From AP-15 sp963732095 (GTDB lineage Bacteria; Pseudomonadota; Alphaproteobacteria; ATCC43930; CGMCC-115725), in assembly GCA_963732095.1 (NCBI GenBank), contig CAVSZA010000051.1, positions 119,479 through 183,478 on the forward strand: a stretch of DNA of 64,000 nt. Direction: 5' to 3'. Made by a program: the position numbers and the translations under genes. The notes below the pieces were generated by a model. The model was given only the letters and a program-made list of their open reading frames with translations, was not told where the DNA came from and did not search any database. Below are positions 8,967 through 17,459 of this stretch, in pieces. Position 1 is the stretch's first letter. Every line of letters starts with the position of its first letter.

Positions 8967-9097
8967 CCCTCTCCGCCCCCGGGGGCGGAGAGGGTCGGGG
9001 TGAGGTGGGGGGATCACCGGCACGAAGCCCACCTCACCCTCCCCGTCACTGGCGCGACGGGTCCCCTCCCTCTCCCCCCGCAAGCGGGCGGAGAGGG
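8967..9097. repeat. Compound REP-like palindrome between binding-protein and permease genes
   Basis: The element begins with a perfect 28-bp palindrome at 8967-8994 (CCCTCTCCGCCCCC and its complement). It continues through a GGTGAGG / CCTCACC pair and ends with a second CCCTCTCC...GGAGAGGG hairpin at 9068-9097 with a GCAAGC loop. Related elements lie at 41985-42124 and 51866-52000, in the same position relative to an ABC operon. It could slow 3' exonucleases and stabilise binding-protein mRNA. Confidence 0.8.
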
Positions 9098-9129
9098 CAA
9101 AGGTTGAGCTGACTGCCGACCTGGCGCAG

Positions 9130-9996
9130 ATGACGCAGCTCCTGCTCTTCAACCTGTTCAACGGGCTGATCATTGGCGCTTTCTACGCATTGATGGCGCT
9201 TGGCCTGTCGCTGATCCTCAACCTTTCCAGCGTGATCAACTTCGCGCATGGTGGGTTTTTGGCGATCGGCGGCTATCTGGCCTATATGCTGATCCCCCAT
9301 ATCGGCTTCTGGGGTGCATTGGCGGTCGCGCCGGTCCTAACGGCAGCCCTCGGCCTCGGCGTAGAGCGCGTCTTGATCCGTCCGCTCTACGGCCGCGATC
9401 CTTTGTACAGTCTACTGCTCACCTTCGGCCTCGCCTTCATTTTAGAGGATGGCACGCGCTACATCTGGGGTGCCGGCACCTTGCCTTTCACGATCCCAGG
9501 CTGGCTATCCAGCCCGCTCAGCAACACCCTCTTTTTTCTGACTGGCTACCGCGTGTTCATGGTGGCACTGGTAGTGGCGGCGGTGGTCGGACTGTTTCTG
9601 ATCCTCAACCGGACCCGGCTCGGCATCCGCATCCGCGCGGGAACGTTGGACCTCGAGACGGTCTCCGTCCTCGGGGTCAATACCCGCATCTTGCGCAACC
9701 TTAATTTCGGGCTCGGCATCTATCTCGCCGGCCTGGCCGGGGTTCTCGCCGCCGGCATGCTCGGGCTGCAGCCGACGATCGGCAGCACGCTGATCATGCC
9801 AAGCTTTGTCGCGATCATCATCGGCGGTCTCGGCAGCCTGCCGGGCACGCTGTTGGGCGGTTTGCTGATCGGCGTCGCCTCAGGGATCACGACGGTGTTC
9901 TTCCCATCGGCGAGCGAGGCGGTGATCTACGTCCTCATGGGACTTGTCTTGCTGGTTCGACCGCGCGGCCTGTTGGGTGAGGAAGGACGGTTCTAG
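9130..9996 (+). CDS. Branched-chain amino acid-type ABC permease (LivH family)
   Basis: This 288-residue inner-membrane permease has the LivH pattern: an N-terminal LFNGLIIGAFYALMALGLSLI helix, an NFAHGGF motif, about eight hydrophobic segments and the C-terminal LVLLVRPRGLLGEEGRF signature. It pairs with the LivM-type permease whose GTG shares one base with this stop (9996). In catabolic clusters such systems often import aromatic or dicarboxylic acids rather than leucine, which would fit the adjacent ligase genes; that is inference. Confidence 0.92.
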   Translation: MTQLLLFNLFNGLIIGAFYALMALGLSLILNLSSVINFAHGGFLAIGGYLAYMLIPHIGFWGALAVAPVLTAALGLGVERVLIRPLYGRDPLYSLLLTFGLAFILEDGTRYIWGAGTLPFTIPGWLSSPLSNTLFFLTGYRVFMVALVVAAVVGLFLILNRTRLGIRIRAGTLDLETVSVLGVNTRILRNLNFGLGIYLAGLAGVLAAGMLGLQPTIGSTLIMPSFVAIIIGGLGSLPGTLLGGLLIGVASGITTVFFPSASEAVIYVLMGLVLLVRPRGLLGEEGRF

Positions 9997-10946
9997 TGAA
10001 CAGCCTCGGCAGGCGGGGCCCCGATATTGCAGTCTGGCTGCTGCTGCTCGCGCTGCCCTATTGGCTCAATTGGGTGGGTGGCTACACCGCACTGGGAAGC
10101 CGCATCCTGGTATTGGGCCTCGCCGCGATGTCGCTCAATTTTCTATTGGGTTTCACCGGCGTTCTGTCGTTCGGCCACGCCGCCTATTTCGGCCTCGGTG
10201 TCTACGGCGTCGGCCTCACGATAAAATACCTGGTGCCGAGCACATTAATCGGCATGGCGGTCGGGGTGATAGCCGGCGCCATTGCCGCCGCGCTCATTGG
10301 GTTATTGATCGTGCGGCTCAGGGGCATCTATTTCGCAATGGTGACGATCGCCTTTGGCCAGGTCTTTTACTTTATTGCCTATCGCTGGAACTCGGTCACC
10401 GGCGGCGATGACGGGCTCTCCGGCTGGCACCGCATGCCGATCGATTTGGGATTTACCACCGTCGACATCCTCGGCAATGACAAGGCCCTCTATTATCTGG
10501 TCCTGCTCTCTTTCGCCGTCGCGGTCGCCATCATGGCGGCGCTGCTGCGTTCGCCCTTTGGCCGCACCTTGCTGGCGATCCGCGAGAACGAGCGGCGCGC
10601 GCGCTTTCTCGGCATACCCGTGGACCGCCACATCTGGCTGTCCTGGGTTATCTCGTGCTTGTTCGTCAGCCTCGCCGGCACGCTCTACGCATTGCTCAAC
10701 AATTTCGCCGATCCGCACGATCTGCGGTGGGACCAGTCGGGGGATTTCGTGATCATGGCCGTTCTGGGCGGCATGCGCGCCTTCTGGGGGCCGCTGATTG
10801 GCGCGGCGATATTTGTCGTGCTGCAGGATTATCTCTCGAGCGAGACGGCGAACTGGATGTCGTTCATCGGTCTGTTCTTTGTGCTCGTCGTGCTGTTCTT
10901 TCCACGCGGGGTGCTCGGCATAATCGGGCGCAGGGCCGCGCCGTGA
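9996..10946 (+). CDS. Branched-chain amino acid-type ABC permease (LivM family)
   Basis: This 316-residue permease starts with GTG at 9996, sharing a base with the upstream TAG. The LivM hallmarks are visible: NFLLGFTGVLSFGHAAYFGLGVYG, RLRGIYFAMVTIAFGQ, the cytoplasmic ATPase-contact stretch with ENERRARFLGIPV, and a hydrophobic C-terminus ending FFPRGVLG. It forms the heterodimeric channel with the LivH-type product. The stop overlaps the next start (GTGA). Confidence 0.92.
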   Translation: MNSLGRRGPDIAVWLLLLALPYWLNWVGGYTALGSRILVLGLAAMSLNFLLGFTGVLSFGHAAYFGLGVYGVGLTIKYLVPSTLIGMAVGVIAGAIAAALIGLLIVRLRGIYFAMVTIAFGQVFYFIAYRWNSVTGGDDGLSGWHRMPIDLGFTTVDILGNDKALYYLVLLSFAVAVAIMAALLRSPFGRTLLAIRENERRARFLGIPVDRHIWLSWVISCLFVSLAGTLYALLNNFADPHDLRWDQSGDFVIMAVLGGMRAFWGPLIGAAIFVVLQDYLSSETANWMSFIGLFFVLVVLFFPRGVLGIIGRRAAP

Positions 10947-11692
10947 GCCTGCTCGAGGTCGAGAACGTCTCCCGGCACTTCGGCAGTCTGGTCGCCGTCC
11001 GCAACGTCTCGATGTCCGTCGAGGACGGCGAGCTGCGCGCGGTCATCGGTCCCAATGGCGCGGGGAAGACGACCTTCTTCAATCTTATCAGCGGATTTCT
11101 GGCCCCGACCTCCGGCCGTATCCTGTTCGACAAGGAGAACATCACGAATTTGTTGCCGGCGCGGCGCGTCTGGCGCGGGATTGCACGCACGTTTCAGGTC
11201 ACCGAGGTCTTTCCCGAGCTGACCGTCCGAGATAATCTGCGCATCGCCGTCGAGGTGGCGGCGGGTTATCGGCTGCGGCCATGGATCTCTCGCCACGCCG
11301 CCGCCGAGATCAGCACACGCGTCAGCGATCTCTCCGACAAAGGCGGGCTCGCCGACAGGGAGGACCGGCCGGTCGGCGAATTGAGCCACGGCGACCAGCG
11401 CGCCACCGAGATCATGATGGCGCTGGCGCTCAACCCGCGGCTTCTGCTCCTTGACGAACCGACCGCGGGCATGGGCGATCAGGAGACCTACAGCATCACC
11501 CGGCTCATTCACCAACTGCACCAGGATCACAAGCTCTCGATCGTGCTGATCGAGCACGATATGCGGGTCGTCTTTCACCTCGCCGACCGCATCATGGTTT
11601 TAGCCGAGGGAGCGATGTTGGCCGAGGGCACGCCACAGGAAATCGCCGCGAACGAAGCCGTGCAGGCCGCCTATCTGGGGGAAGCTGCATGA
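10943..11692 (+). CDS. LIV-type ABC transporter ATPase (LivG family)
   Basis: This 249-residue ATPase begins at GTG 10943 (VSLLEVENVSRHFG), overlapping the permease stop by four bases; the longer open frame upstream only reads through the permease gene. Walker A is GPNGAGKTT, the signature region is LSHGDQ and Walker B is LLLLDEPTAGM. The LivG-specific long insert after Walker A and the C-terminal GTPQEIAANEAVQAAYLG tail are present. The LSHGD signature rather than LSGGQ is usual for this subfamily. Confidence 0.93.
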   Translation: MSLLEVENVSRHFGSLVAVRNVSMSVEDGELRAVIGPNGAGKTTFFNLISGFLAPTSGRILFDKENITNLLPARRVWRGIARTFQVTEVFPELTVRDNLRIAVEVAAGYRLRPWISRHAAAEISTRVSDLSDKGGLADREDRPVGELSHGDQRATEIMMALALNPRLLLLDEPTAGMGDQETYSITRLIHQLHQDHKLSIVLIEHDMRVVFHLADRIMVLAEGAMLAEGTPQEIAANEAVQAAYLGEAA

Positions 11693-12423
11693 GCGGCCCG
11701 GTGCTGGCGGCCGAAGACCTCCACACCTTCTACGGCAAGAGCCACATCCTGCATGGGGTCGGACTGGAAGTACGCGAAGGCGAGATCGTCACCCTGTTGG
11801 GGCGCAACGGCGCCGGCAAGACCACGACCTTGCGGAGCTTGGTCGGGCTCACCCCGCCGCGGAACGGCGTCGTTCAGATCTCCGGCCACACTACGACGGC
11901 GTGGCCGCCCTATAGGATTGCCGCGCTCGGCGTCGGTTATGTGCCGGAGGGGCGCCACATTTTTCCGAACCTGACGGTCGAGGAGAACCTCAAGGTGCCG
12001 CTCGAGCGGCCGGGTCCGTGGACAATCGCGCGCATCCATACGCTCTTTCCACGCCTCGCGGAGCGCCGCGGCAACAAGGGCCGTCAGCTCTCGGGCGGCG
12101 AGCAGGAGATGCTCGCGATCGCCCGGGCGCTGATCCTCAACCCAAAGCTGCTGATCCTCGACGAGCCGTCGCAGGGTCTCGCTCCGCTGATCGTGCGGGA
12201 GGTCTTCAGGGTCGTCAGCTCGGCGCGCGATGAGGGCATCTCGATCCTGCTCGTCGAGCAGAACGTCCGCGCGGCGACCGAGATCGCCGACCGCGCTTAT
12301 GTGCTGGACGACGGACGCGTCGTATTTTCCGGCGCGGCCGATGAATTCGCCAAGGACGAAGCTCGGGTCCGCGCACTAGCGGGCGCCAGCGCCGAAGCCT
12401 GGGCGGGCGCCGAAGCGGAATAG
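11689..12423 (+). CDS. LIV-type ABC transporter ATPase (LivF family)
   Basis: This 244-residue ATPase has its ATG overlapping the LivG-type stop (ATGA). It shows YGKSHILHGV, Walker A GRNGAGKTTT, LSGGEQEMLAIARAL and Walker B LLILDEPSQGLAP, the LivF pattern. It completes the ABC module binding protein - LivH - LivM - LivG - LivF, all with tight overlaps after the palindromic element. It converges directly on the tungstate-type gene: the two stop codons are adjacent at 12421-12426. Confidence 0.93.
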   Translation: MSGPVLAAEDLHTFYGKSHILHGVGLEVREGEIVTLLGRNGAGKTTTLRSLVGLTPPRNGVVQISGHTTTAWPPYRIAALGVGYVPEGRHIFPNLTVEENLKVPLERPGPWTIARIHTLFPRLAERRGNKGRQLSGGEQEMLAIARALILNPKLLILDEPSQGLAPLIVREVFRVVSSARDEGISILLVEQNVRAATEIADRAYVLDDGRVVFSGAADEFAKDEARVRALAGASAEAWAGAEAE

Positions 12424-13251
12424 CTATTTCGGCGACGCCGCTGAGGGATGAAACAGCTGCTCGCCATGGACCTCGTACACCCCGACCGCGGCTTGTCCCT
12501 CGGGCGAGGCGAGCCAGTCGGCAAAGCGGCGGGCGGGCTCCTGCTTGGCTTCCGGGTGCTTCTTCGGGTCTAGCAGGATCACGTCGTACCGGTTCAGCAG
12601 CCGCGGATCGCCTTCGACGAGCACCGTGAGGTCGCGCTTGTTGCCGAAACTGAGCCAGGTGCCGCGATCGGAGAGGGTGTAAGCGCTCATCGCCGCAGCC
12701 GTGTTGAGAGCGGCGCCCATGCCGCCGCCGATGTCGCGGTACGATGAGCCTCCGCCGGTCTTGGCCGGGTCGATCTCGGCCGCCCGCCACAGGCGGTGTT
12801 CGAGCGCATCGGTCCCGCTCTTGTCCCCGCGCGACACGAAAGGCGCGCCGGCCTCGGCGATAGCGATGAAAGCCGCGACCGCATCCTGGCCGCCGGCAAT
12901 GTGCGCCGGGTCCGCGCGCGGACCGACCACGATGAAGTCGTTCCAGGCGATCTGACGGCGCTCGACACCGTGGCCCTCGGCGATGAATTGCTGCTCGGCC
13001 TCGGGATCATGCACCAGCACCAGATCGGCATCACCGCGTGCCGCAGTTGCCAGCGCCTGGCCCGTACCCTGTGCGAGAACGCGCACCGAAATCCCGGTCT
13101 TGCTGGTGAATTCCGGGAGCATGTGCGCGAGAAGCCCCGAATTTTCGACCGAGGTCGTCGAGGCCAGCACGATCGTCTCGTTGGAGCCGGCTCGGCCGGC
13201 GACCAAGGTCACGCAAGCCGCCAGGACCATCGCTGCAAATCCGAACCGCAC
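12424..13251 (-). CDS. tupA: Tungstate-type ABC transporter substrate-binding protein (TupA-like)
   Basis: This 275-residue secreted protein has an N-terminal signal (FAAMVLAACVTLVAG, cleavage near the SNETI segment). The oxyanion-binding start LASTTSVENSGLL is typical of TupA-type tungstate binders, as are the later SRGDKSGTD and YTLSDRGTWL motifs. It should capture tungstate, or possibly molybdate, in the periplasm and deliver it to the permease encoded just upstream. The start lies two bases after the permease stop. The gene symbol rests on motif similarity; metal preference was not tested. Confidence 0.8.
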   Translation of the reverse strand: MRFGFAAMVLAACVTLVAGRAGSNETIVLASTTSVENSGLLAHMLPEFTSKTGISVRVLAQGTGQALATAARGDADLVLVHDPEAEQQFIAEGHGVERRQIAWNDFIVVGPRADPAHIAGGQDAVAAFIAIAEAGAPFVSRGDKSGTDALEHRLWRAAEIDPAKTGGGSSYRDIGGGMGAALNTAAAMSAYTLSDRGTWLSFGNKRDLTVLVEGDPRLLNRYDVILLDPKKHPEAKQEPARRFADWLASPEGQAAVGVYEVHGEQLFHPSAASPK

Positions 13252-13253
13252 TC

Positions 13254-13913
13254 CTACCGCTCCTCGCCGGCGCCGAGCGCGAAGATGGTTGCGCTGACCG
13301 CGACGCTGATGCCGATCAGCACAAAACCGAGGCCGAGGGCCATCGAGAGATTACCCTTGCTGGTTTCGAGAACGATCGTCGTCGTCATCGTTCGTGTATA
13401 TCCGGCGATATTCCCGCCGACGATCAGAATGGCTCCGACCTCGGAGATCGTGCGGCCAAAGCTGGCGAGAACGGCGGTGACCAGCCGGCGCCGCGCGATC
13501 GCCAGCAGTTGCGGAATGGCGCGCAGCCGCGTCGCGCCATCGACCTGAAGCGCGCCGCCATATTCCGCCCACAAATCGGCCGATGCGCTGTGCACGAGCG
13601 CAGTTACGATCGGCAGCGCCAACACGGTTTGCGCGAGCACCATTGCGCCCGGTGTGAACAGCAAACTGAGAGCTCCGAGCGGCCCCGAGCGCGAGAGCAG
13701 CAGGTAGAGGGCAAGACCGACGACGACCGGGGGAAGCCCCAGCAGCGCGTTGAACGTGACGACGAGAATTTGCCGGCCCGGAAAGCTGTAGACTGCGAGG
13801 GCCGCTCCCAACGGTGTCCCGACCAGCGTCGCCAAAGCGGTCGCGGAAATGCTAACCGCAAGCGAGAGCGCGATGATACGCCCGAGCGCTCCGGCATCCA
13901 AGACGGCCCACAA
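13254..13913 (-). CDS. tupB: Tungstate-type ABC transporter permease (TupB-like)
   Basis: This 219-residue permease has five to six hydrophobic segments and the cytoplasmic loop region AIPQLLAIARRRLVTAVLASFGRTISEVGAILIVGG, matching the BPD-transporter EAA-type loop of TupB proteins. An in-frame stop only a few codons upstream limits the start to TTG at 13913 (or a nearby non-standard codon), so the N-terminus is a little short. It is first in a two-gene operon with tupA. No ATPase gene lies on either side, which is unusual for this system. Confidence 0.78.
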   Translation of the reverse strand: MWAVLDAGALGRIIALSLAVSISATALATLVGTPLGAALAVYSFPGRQILVVTFNALLGLPPVVVGLALYLLLSRSGPLGALSLLFTPGAMVLAQTVLALPIVTALVHSASADLWAEYGGALQVDGATRLRAIPQLLAIARRRLVTAVLASFGRTISEVGAILIVGGNIAGYTRTMTTTIVLETSKGNLSMALGLGFVLIGISVAVSATIFALGAGEER

Positions 13914-14042
13914 ATCCCAGTCGAACTCCGATCAGCAGAACCCGGCACGGCGGAGGTCGATGAACCGAAACTTTCGATGTCCACCGCCTCTGTCCAGGTT
14001 CGCGCAGCTCTCCGGGCGACAGCTGCGCCGCTGGGTCCCCGA

Positions 14043-14264
14043 CTAACGCCCCGAACCGTATCGCCGGCTCGACGAGCCGGTCGACCATCGCTCGTTTTCG
14101 AGCCGTTGTCGGCTGTCGCTGGCCTTCAGCAGGCTGCGGCCGCCGGAAGCGGCGGCTTCGGGATCACGGCTTTCTTTCTTGGGGGCTGGTGCGCGCTCCC
14201 GGCGGAGCTCCTCCATACGCGCACGGATCGTCGCAAAGTCGTCGGCAGCGCGAGGTCTGGTCAC
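14043..14264 (-). CDS. Small conserved-looking hypothetical protein
   Basis: This 73-residue basic/acidic protein starts at GTG 14264 behind an unusually strong AAGGAGGAG site (14267-14275 on the opposite strand). The first half (RPRAADDFATIRARMEELRRERA) looks like an amphipathic charged helix and resembles small hypothetical proteins I associate with alphaproteobacteria. The C-terminal half is low-complexity Ser/Arg and may be frameshifted. It has no recognised function. It lies between the tup operon and the phosphoesterase, same strand. Confidence 0.5.
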   Translation of the reverse strand: MTRPRAADDFATIRARMEELRRERAPAPKKESRDPEAAASGGRSLLKASDSRQRLENERWSTGSSSRRYGSGR

Positions 14265-14384
14265 GTCTCCTCCTTAAAAGCTTCGTCGAGCTTCGATGCG
14301 GCTCGAGTGGTTTATGGGTTGCTCGGCCGATAAGCTGGCCTGTCCCCACCCTTGCGCACCGAAGGGCCTCGAAGCAAGGGGAAA

Positions 14385-16481
14385 TCACGGAACCGAGTCG
14401 AGAAGATCATACGCTTGGTCGATAAGACGGGCCGCAGCTGTTCTATCGATCGAGCGGTGTTCGAAGGCGGCCGCCTCGAGCATCTCGATCATCTCGCCGG
14501 CGATCTGGTTGCGTTGCGCGGTAATCCGGTCGAGGCGCGCTTCGAGCCTCGCATAGGTCGCGTCGTCCCCTTCGAGCGCGGTCGTCGAGATCCCAGTCAA
14601 AGTTCGGGCCCCCAACGCGCCGCGCGGCGCGTTGATCTGCTTATACGCTTCGGCCAGAGCCGACAGCACGTCCTGATGCTGACGCAGGGAATTGGGGACC
14701 GCCTCGTCGTCGAGTGCCTCGAACAGCACGCGACCGTCATGCGCGTAGTCGTCCTTGAGCCCGGCCAGGCTCAGGATCGTCGGCCGGGTATCGGTATGGT
14801 CGCTGAAGATTTCGCCGAACCGGCCTTTGCTGAGTACGCCGGGACCGACCATGCCGAGCCAGGTATGGGTGATCTGGTTCTGGAAATCGCCGTGGTTCCA
14901 CGCAAAGCCGGATTGTTCGACGAAACAGCTCGCGGCGTTTTGTTGCGGCGTGCACGGCGGCGACGTAGTCCCCGTCGCAGAGAGGAAGTAATCGGGATTG
15001 GCAAACAGGATGAAGTTGGGCGTCCGATTGGGGTCAGCCGTAATCATGTGCAAGAGGTCCTGCTCGGCATAATCGGCCAGCGCCTGGGTCACGCGATTGG
15101 TGCTGCCATTGGGTGCAGCGACGATATCGAACCCGAGGAGCGCACCCGCTTCACGCTCGAGCTTGCGCGTCGTAGGGTCCGTCTGGCTGGGATTGCCGTT
15201 GATGTAAAAGCTCGGCGCGTCGTCGCTGTGCACGCGAAACGGCGTCGTGTCGCCGAACTCAGTGGCAAACACCAAGCTCAGATCCGCGTCGATCTCCCCC
15301 TTTTTGGCATAGGTGCAAGGCGTGGTGACGCCGTCACAATTGGCCGGCGAGGGCGGCCCGCCGACGAAATGGTCGTTTTCGTCGGCAGTGATGACAAACA
15401 GCGTATTGTCCTTGGTGATGCCGTCCTTCGCGAGACGTGCAAAGAACTCGCCGAACGCCTTGTCGTACGCCTTCAGCTGCGTGACATAACCGGCCTCGCC
15501 TGGCCCGAAGGTTTCTTCGGTCGAGGTGCTGACGCCGGAAAGTGCCTGACCCTGATTGTCGTGGGCATCCTCGATGTAGCCGTAGACAACGGGCACCCCC
15601 GCCTCGAGCATTTTCGCGAGATAACCCAAGGTCTGCGATGGCGATGGATCGAAGCCCGGGAAGCCGGGATTGCCGTTACTGTCGGCGATCACATTACCAT
15701 CGAGATTCGTGACCGGGCCGCTCGGCGAGATCTGGGGCTGCACATTGGCGTTACCAAAGAGGGCGCTGAACCCGGCATAACCTCCAGGCTCGTCCGGCAA
15801 GAGGTCGGGTGCGCTGTTCTTCACGCATAGCGGGCTTCCCTGAGCGCAATGAACAGCGATGCCCTCGAAATCGGCTACCGCCTTGTTGTGGTTGCTGGCC
15901 GCCTCCATGGCTTGCGGCGAATTCGGACCGAACACGTTGTTGATGTCGCTGGTGACGTTCTCGAATTCGATATTGGCGATCGAGAAGGCGCCGACATCGC
16001 AGCCGGCACGGGTGAAAGGCACCCATGGCGCCGGGGCATTCTTGCCGCGCTGGTCGAGCATCTCCGGCAGCCCGTCGGCCAACACGTCGGTCCAGTAAGT
16101 GAAGGAGCTCGGGAAGCTCGCGACGCCATTCTGGCCGAAAAGGCCGAAGCTGTTGCCGATTGCGACGCCGAACTTATCGCCATAAACGCCGGTCAGCGAC
16201 GTCACGATGTCGACCGATGTGTGGGAGATCAGCGGTGTATGGTGGTTGGTGAAAAGCGTACCCTCGCCCTCGAGGAAATTCAGCAGATTGGGGATCTGCT
16301 CTAGGTCGGAGGGCACGTTCGGGTTGTCACGGCGGAGGTGAACGTTGTCGAATTGGATGTAAACGATGTGCTGAATGCCGTTGCCGAGCTTGCAGCCATT
16401 GCTGCTCGTGGCTGCGCTCGCCGGCTGGCCAAGCACAACGGCCGCCGCCGCGGCAACGGCAACAAGAATTATGCCTTTCAT
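14385..16481 (-). CDS. Secreted phosphoesterase / alkaline-phosphatase-superfamily-like protein
   Basis: This 698-residue exported protein has a clear signal peptide (LVAVAAAAAVVLGQPASA). The core has features of the alkaline phosphatase/sulfatase fold: IVYIQFDNVHLRRDNP near the N-terminus, NHHTPLISHTS, the DENDHF segment in the middle (VITADENDH) and a late WNHGDFQNQITHTWLG metal-ligand region. The last about 100 residues (TYARLEARLDRITAQRNQIAGEM) look like a coiled-coil helix. The substrate is unknown; hydrolysis of a phosphate or sulfate ester in the periplasm is the family expectation. It is single-gene, with no evident operon partner. Confidence 0.75.
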   Translation of the reverse strand: MKGIILVAVAAAAAVVLGQPASAATSSNGCKLGNGIQHIVYIQFDNVHLRRDNPNVPSDLEQIPNLLNFLEGEGTLFTNHHTPLISHTSVDIVTSLTGVYGDKFGVAIGNSFGLFGQNGVASFPSSFTYWTDVLADGLPEMLDQRGKNAPAPWVPFTRAGCDVGAFSIANIEFENVTSDINNVFGPNSPQAMEAASNHNKAVADFEGIAVHCAQGSPLCVKNSAPDLLPDEPGGYAGFSALFGNANVQPQISPSGPVTNLDGNVIADSNGNPGFPGFDPSPSQTLGYLAKMLEAGVPVVYGYIEDAHDNQGQALSGVSTSTEETFGPGEAGYVTQLKAYDKAFGEFFARLAKDGITKDNTLFVITADENDHFVGGPPSPANCDGVTTPCTYAKKGEIDADLSLVFATEFGDTTPFRVHSDDAPSFYINGNPSQTDPTTRKLEREAGALLGFDIVAAPNGSTNRVTQALADYAEQDLLHMITADPNRTPNFILFANPDYFLSATGTTSPPCTPQQNAASCFVEQSGFAWNHGDFQNQITHTWLGMVGPGVLSKGRFGEIFSDHTDTRPTILSLAGLKDDYAHDGRVLFEALDDEAVPNSLRQHQDVLSALAEAYKQINAPRGALGARTLTGISTTALEGDDATYARLEARLDRITAQRNQIAGEMIEMLEAAAFEHRSIDRTAAARLIDQAYDLLDSVP

Positions 16482-16712
16482 CTTCGGGCTCCCCCAATTC
16501 GTCTCTGTGGTGGACGGCGCGGGTCGGCACGCCGGGCGCGGAACCTAATCGGGGAGTGTTACGGTTCAGGGTCAGAAAGGTTAAAGCACCGTGACCACGG
16601 AGAGTTCGCGAAATCGTCGCGCGCCGTCATGACGATGGGCTTGCATGGGAAGGGCCTTCGAGCCACCTGCAACTCAAGAGTATCAAGCCGGCTGATCGGG
16701 AGACGATTGAGG

Positions 16713-17315
16713 ATGGCCACACTAGACGACATCGTTTCGGCAGCGGCGAAGGTGTTTCGGACCAAAGGCTATCATGCAGCCACGGTCCGCGACATCGCCG
16801 ACGAGGTCGGCATTCTGAAGGGCAGCCTCTACCACCATTTCGACAGCAAGGAGGACTTGCTCTACCTCGTCGTCAAAGAGCCGATCGCGCAGATGTTCCG
16901 CACGATCAGCGAGATCGCCGCCGCGGAGGGGACCGCCACGGAAAAACTGCGGCGGGCGATCTCGGCTCATCTCGAAGCCTTCGACCGCCACTATCCGCAC
17001 CTCTTCGTCTACCTGCGCGAGCGCGAGTTGGTTAAGCGCCGCTTTCGCGAAATGATCGGCTTTTCGCCGAAAGAATACGAGCGCTGCTGGCAGCAGATCA
17101 TTCGAGAAGGCATCGAGGCCGGCGAGTTCCGCGCCGAGCTCGACATTCAGGTCGCCTCCTACGGCCTCTTGGGAATGCTGAACTGGCTGTACAAATGGTA
17201 CGACCCGCAGGGCCGCCTCAGCGTGCAGGAGGTGGCCGAGCAATTCACCTCATTGGCGCTCGCCGGCCTCGCGCCCCCCGCGCCGAGCCGGAACCGCGCC
17301 AAACCCGCACGCTGA
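16713..17315 (+). CDS. TetR/AcrR-family transcriptional regulator
   Basis: The protein has about 200 residues. The N-terminal helix-turn-helix is complete (AAKVFRTKGYHAATVRDIADEVGILKGSLYHHFDSKEDLLY), and a mostly helical ligand domain follows. ATG at 16713 is chosen; the frame is open far upstream and an earlier start (for example 16629) is possible but would add a basic, non-typical leader. It sits immediately upstream of the P450 operon and in the same direction, with an 18-bp palindrome of TetR-operator type in between, so it probably represses that operon. Acyl-CoA-type effectors are common for relatives with this operator core; the ligand here is unknown. Confidence 0.85.
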   Translation: MATLDDIVSAAAKVFRTKGYHAATVRDIADEVGILKGSLYHHFDSKEDLLYLVVKEPIAQMFRTISEIAAAEGTATEKLRRAISAHLEAFDRHYPHLFVYLRERELVKRRFREMIGFSPKEYERCWQQIIREGIEAGEFRAELDIQVASYGLLGMLNWLYKWYDPQGRLSVQEVAEQFTSLALAGLAPPAPSRNRAKPAR

Positions 17316-17366
17316 CGCCCCACCCCCTCCCCCCGCAGGTGGGGCGAGCGGCGAGGGAGCAAATTG

Positions 17367-17395
17367 TTGACAGCCGCGACGCCGCGGCATAGCGT
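17367..17395 (+). promoter_or_regulatory. Predicted sigma70-type promoter of the amidohydrolase-P450 operon
   Basis: A consensus TTGACA (17367-17372) is followed after 17 bp by TAGCGT (17390-17395), a weak -10 element with the key T-A and final T. A start near 17402 would put the palindrome at 17404-17421 directly over the first transcribed bases. This was read by eye; no transcription evidence is available. Confidence 0.5.
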
Positions 17396-17403
17396 CTGCG
17401 AAA

Positions 17404-17421
17404 ACCAAACGGGCGTTTGGT
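17404..17421. promoter_or_regulatory. Perfect inverted repeat, probable TetR-type operator
   Basis: The sequence ACCAAACG-GG-CGTTTGGT has two exact 8-bp arms around a 2-bp centre, the architecture of TetR-family operators. The CNAACGNNCGTTNG core resembles that reported for acyl-CoA-responsive regulators such as PaaR. It lies just downstream of the predicted promoter and 38 bp before the amidohydrolase ATG, and follows a TetR gene. Confidence 0.65.
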
Positions 17422-17459
17422 AAAAAGCTTTGTCAGGCAACCCGAAGAGGAGCTGGGTT

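Noticed and set aside
13852..14088. A 78-residue open frame on the minus strand upstream of tupB.
   Set aside because: It overlaps the permease start, has no ribosome site or recognisable motif and looks like GC-driven open reading.
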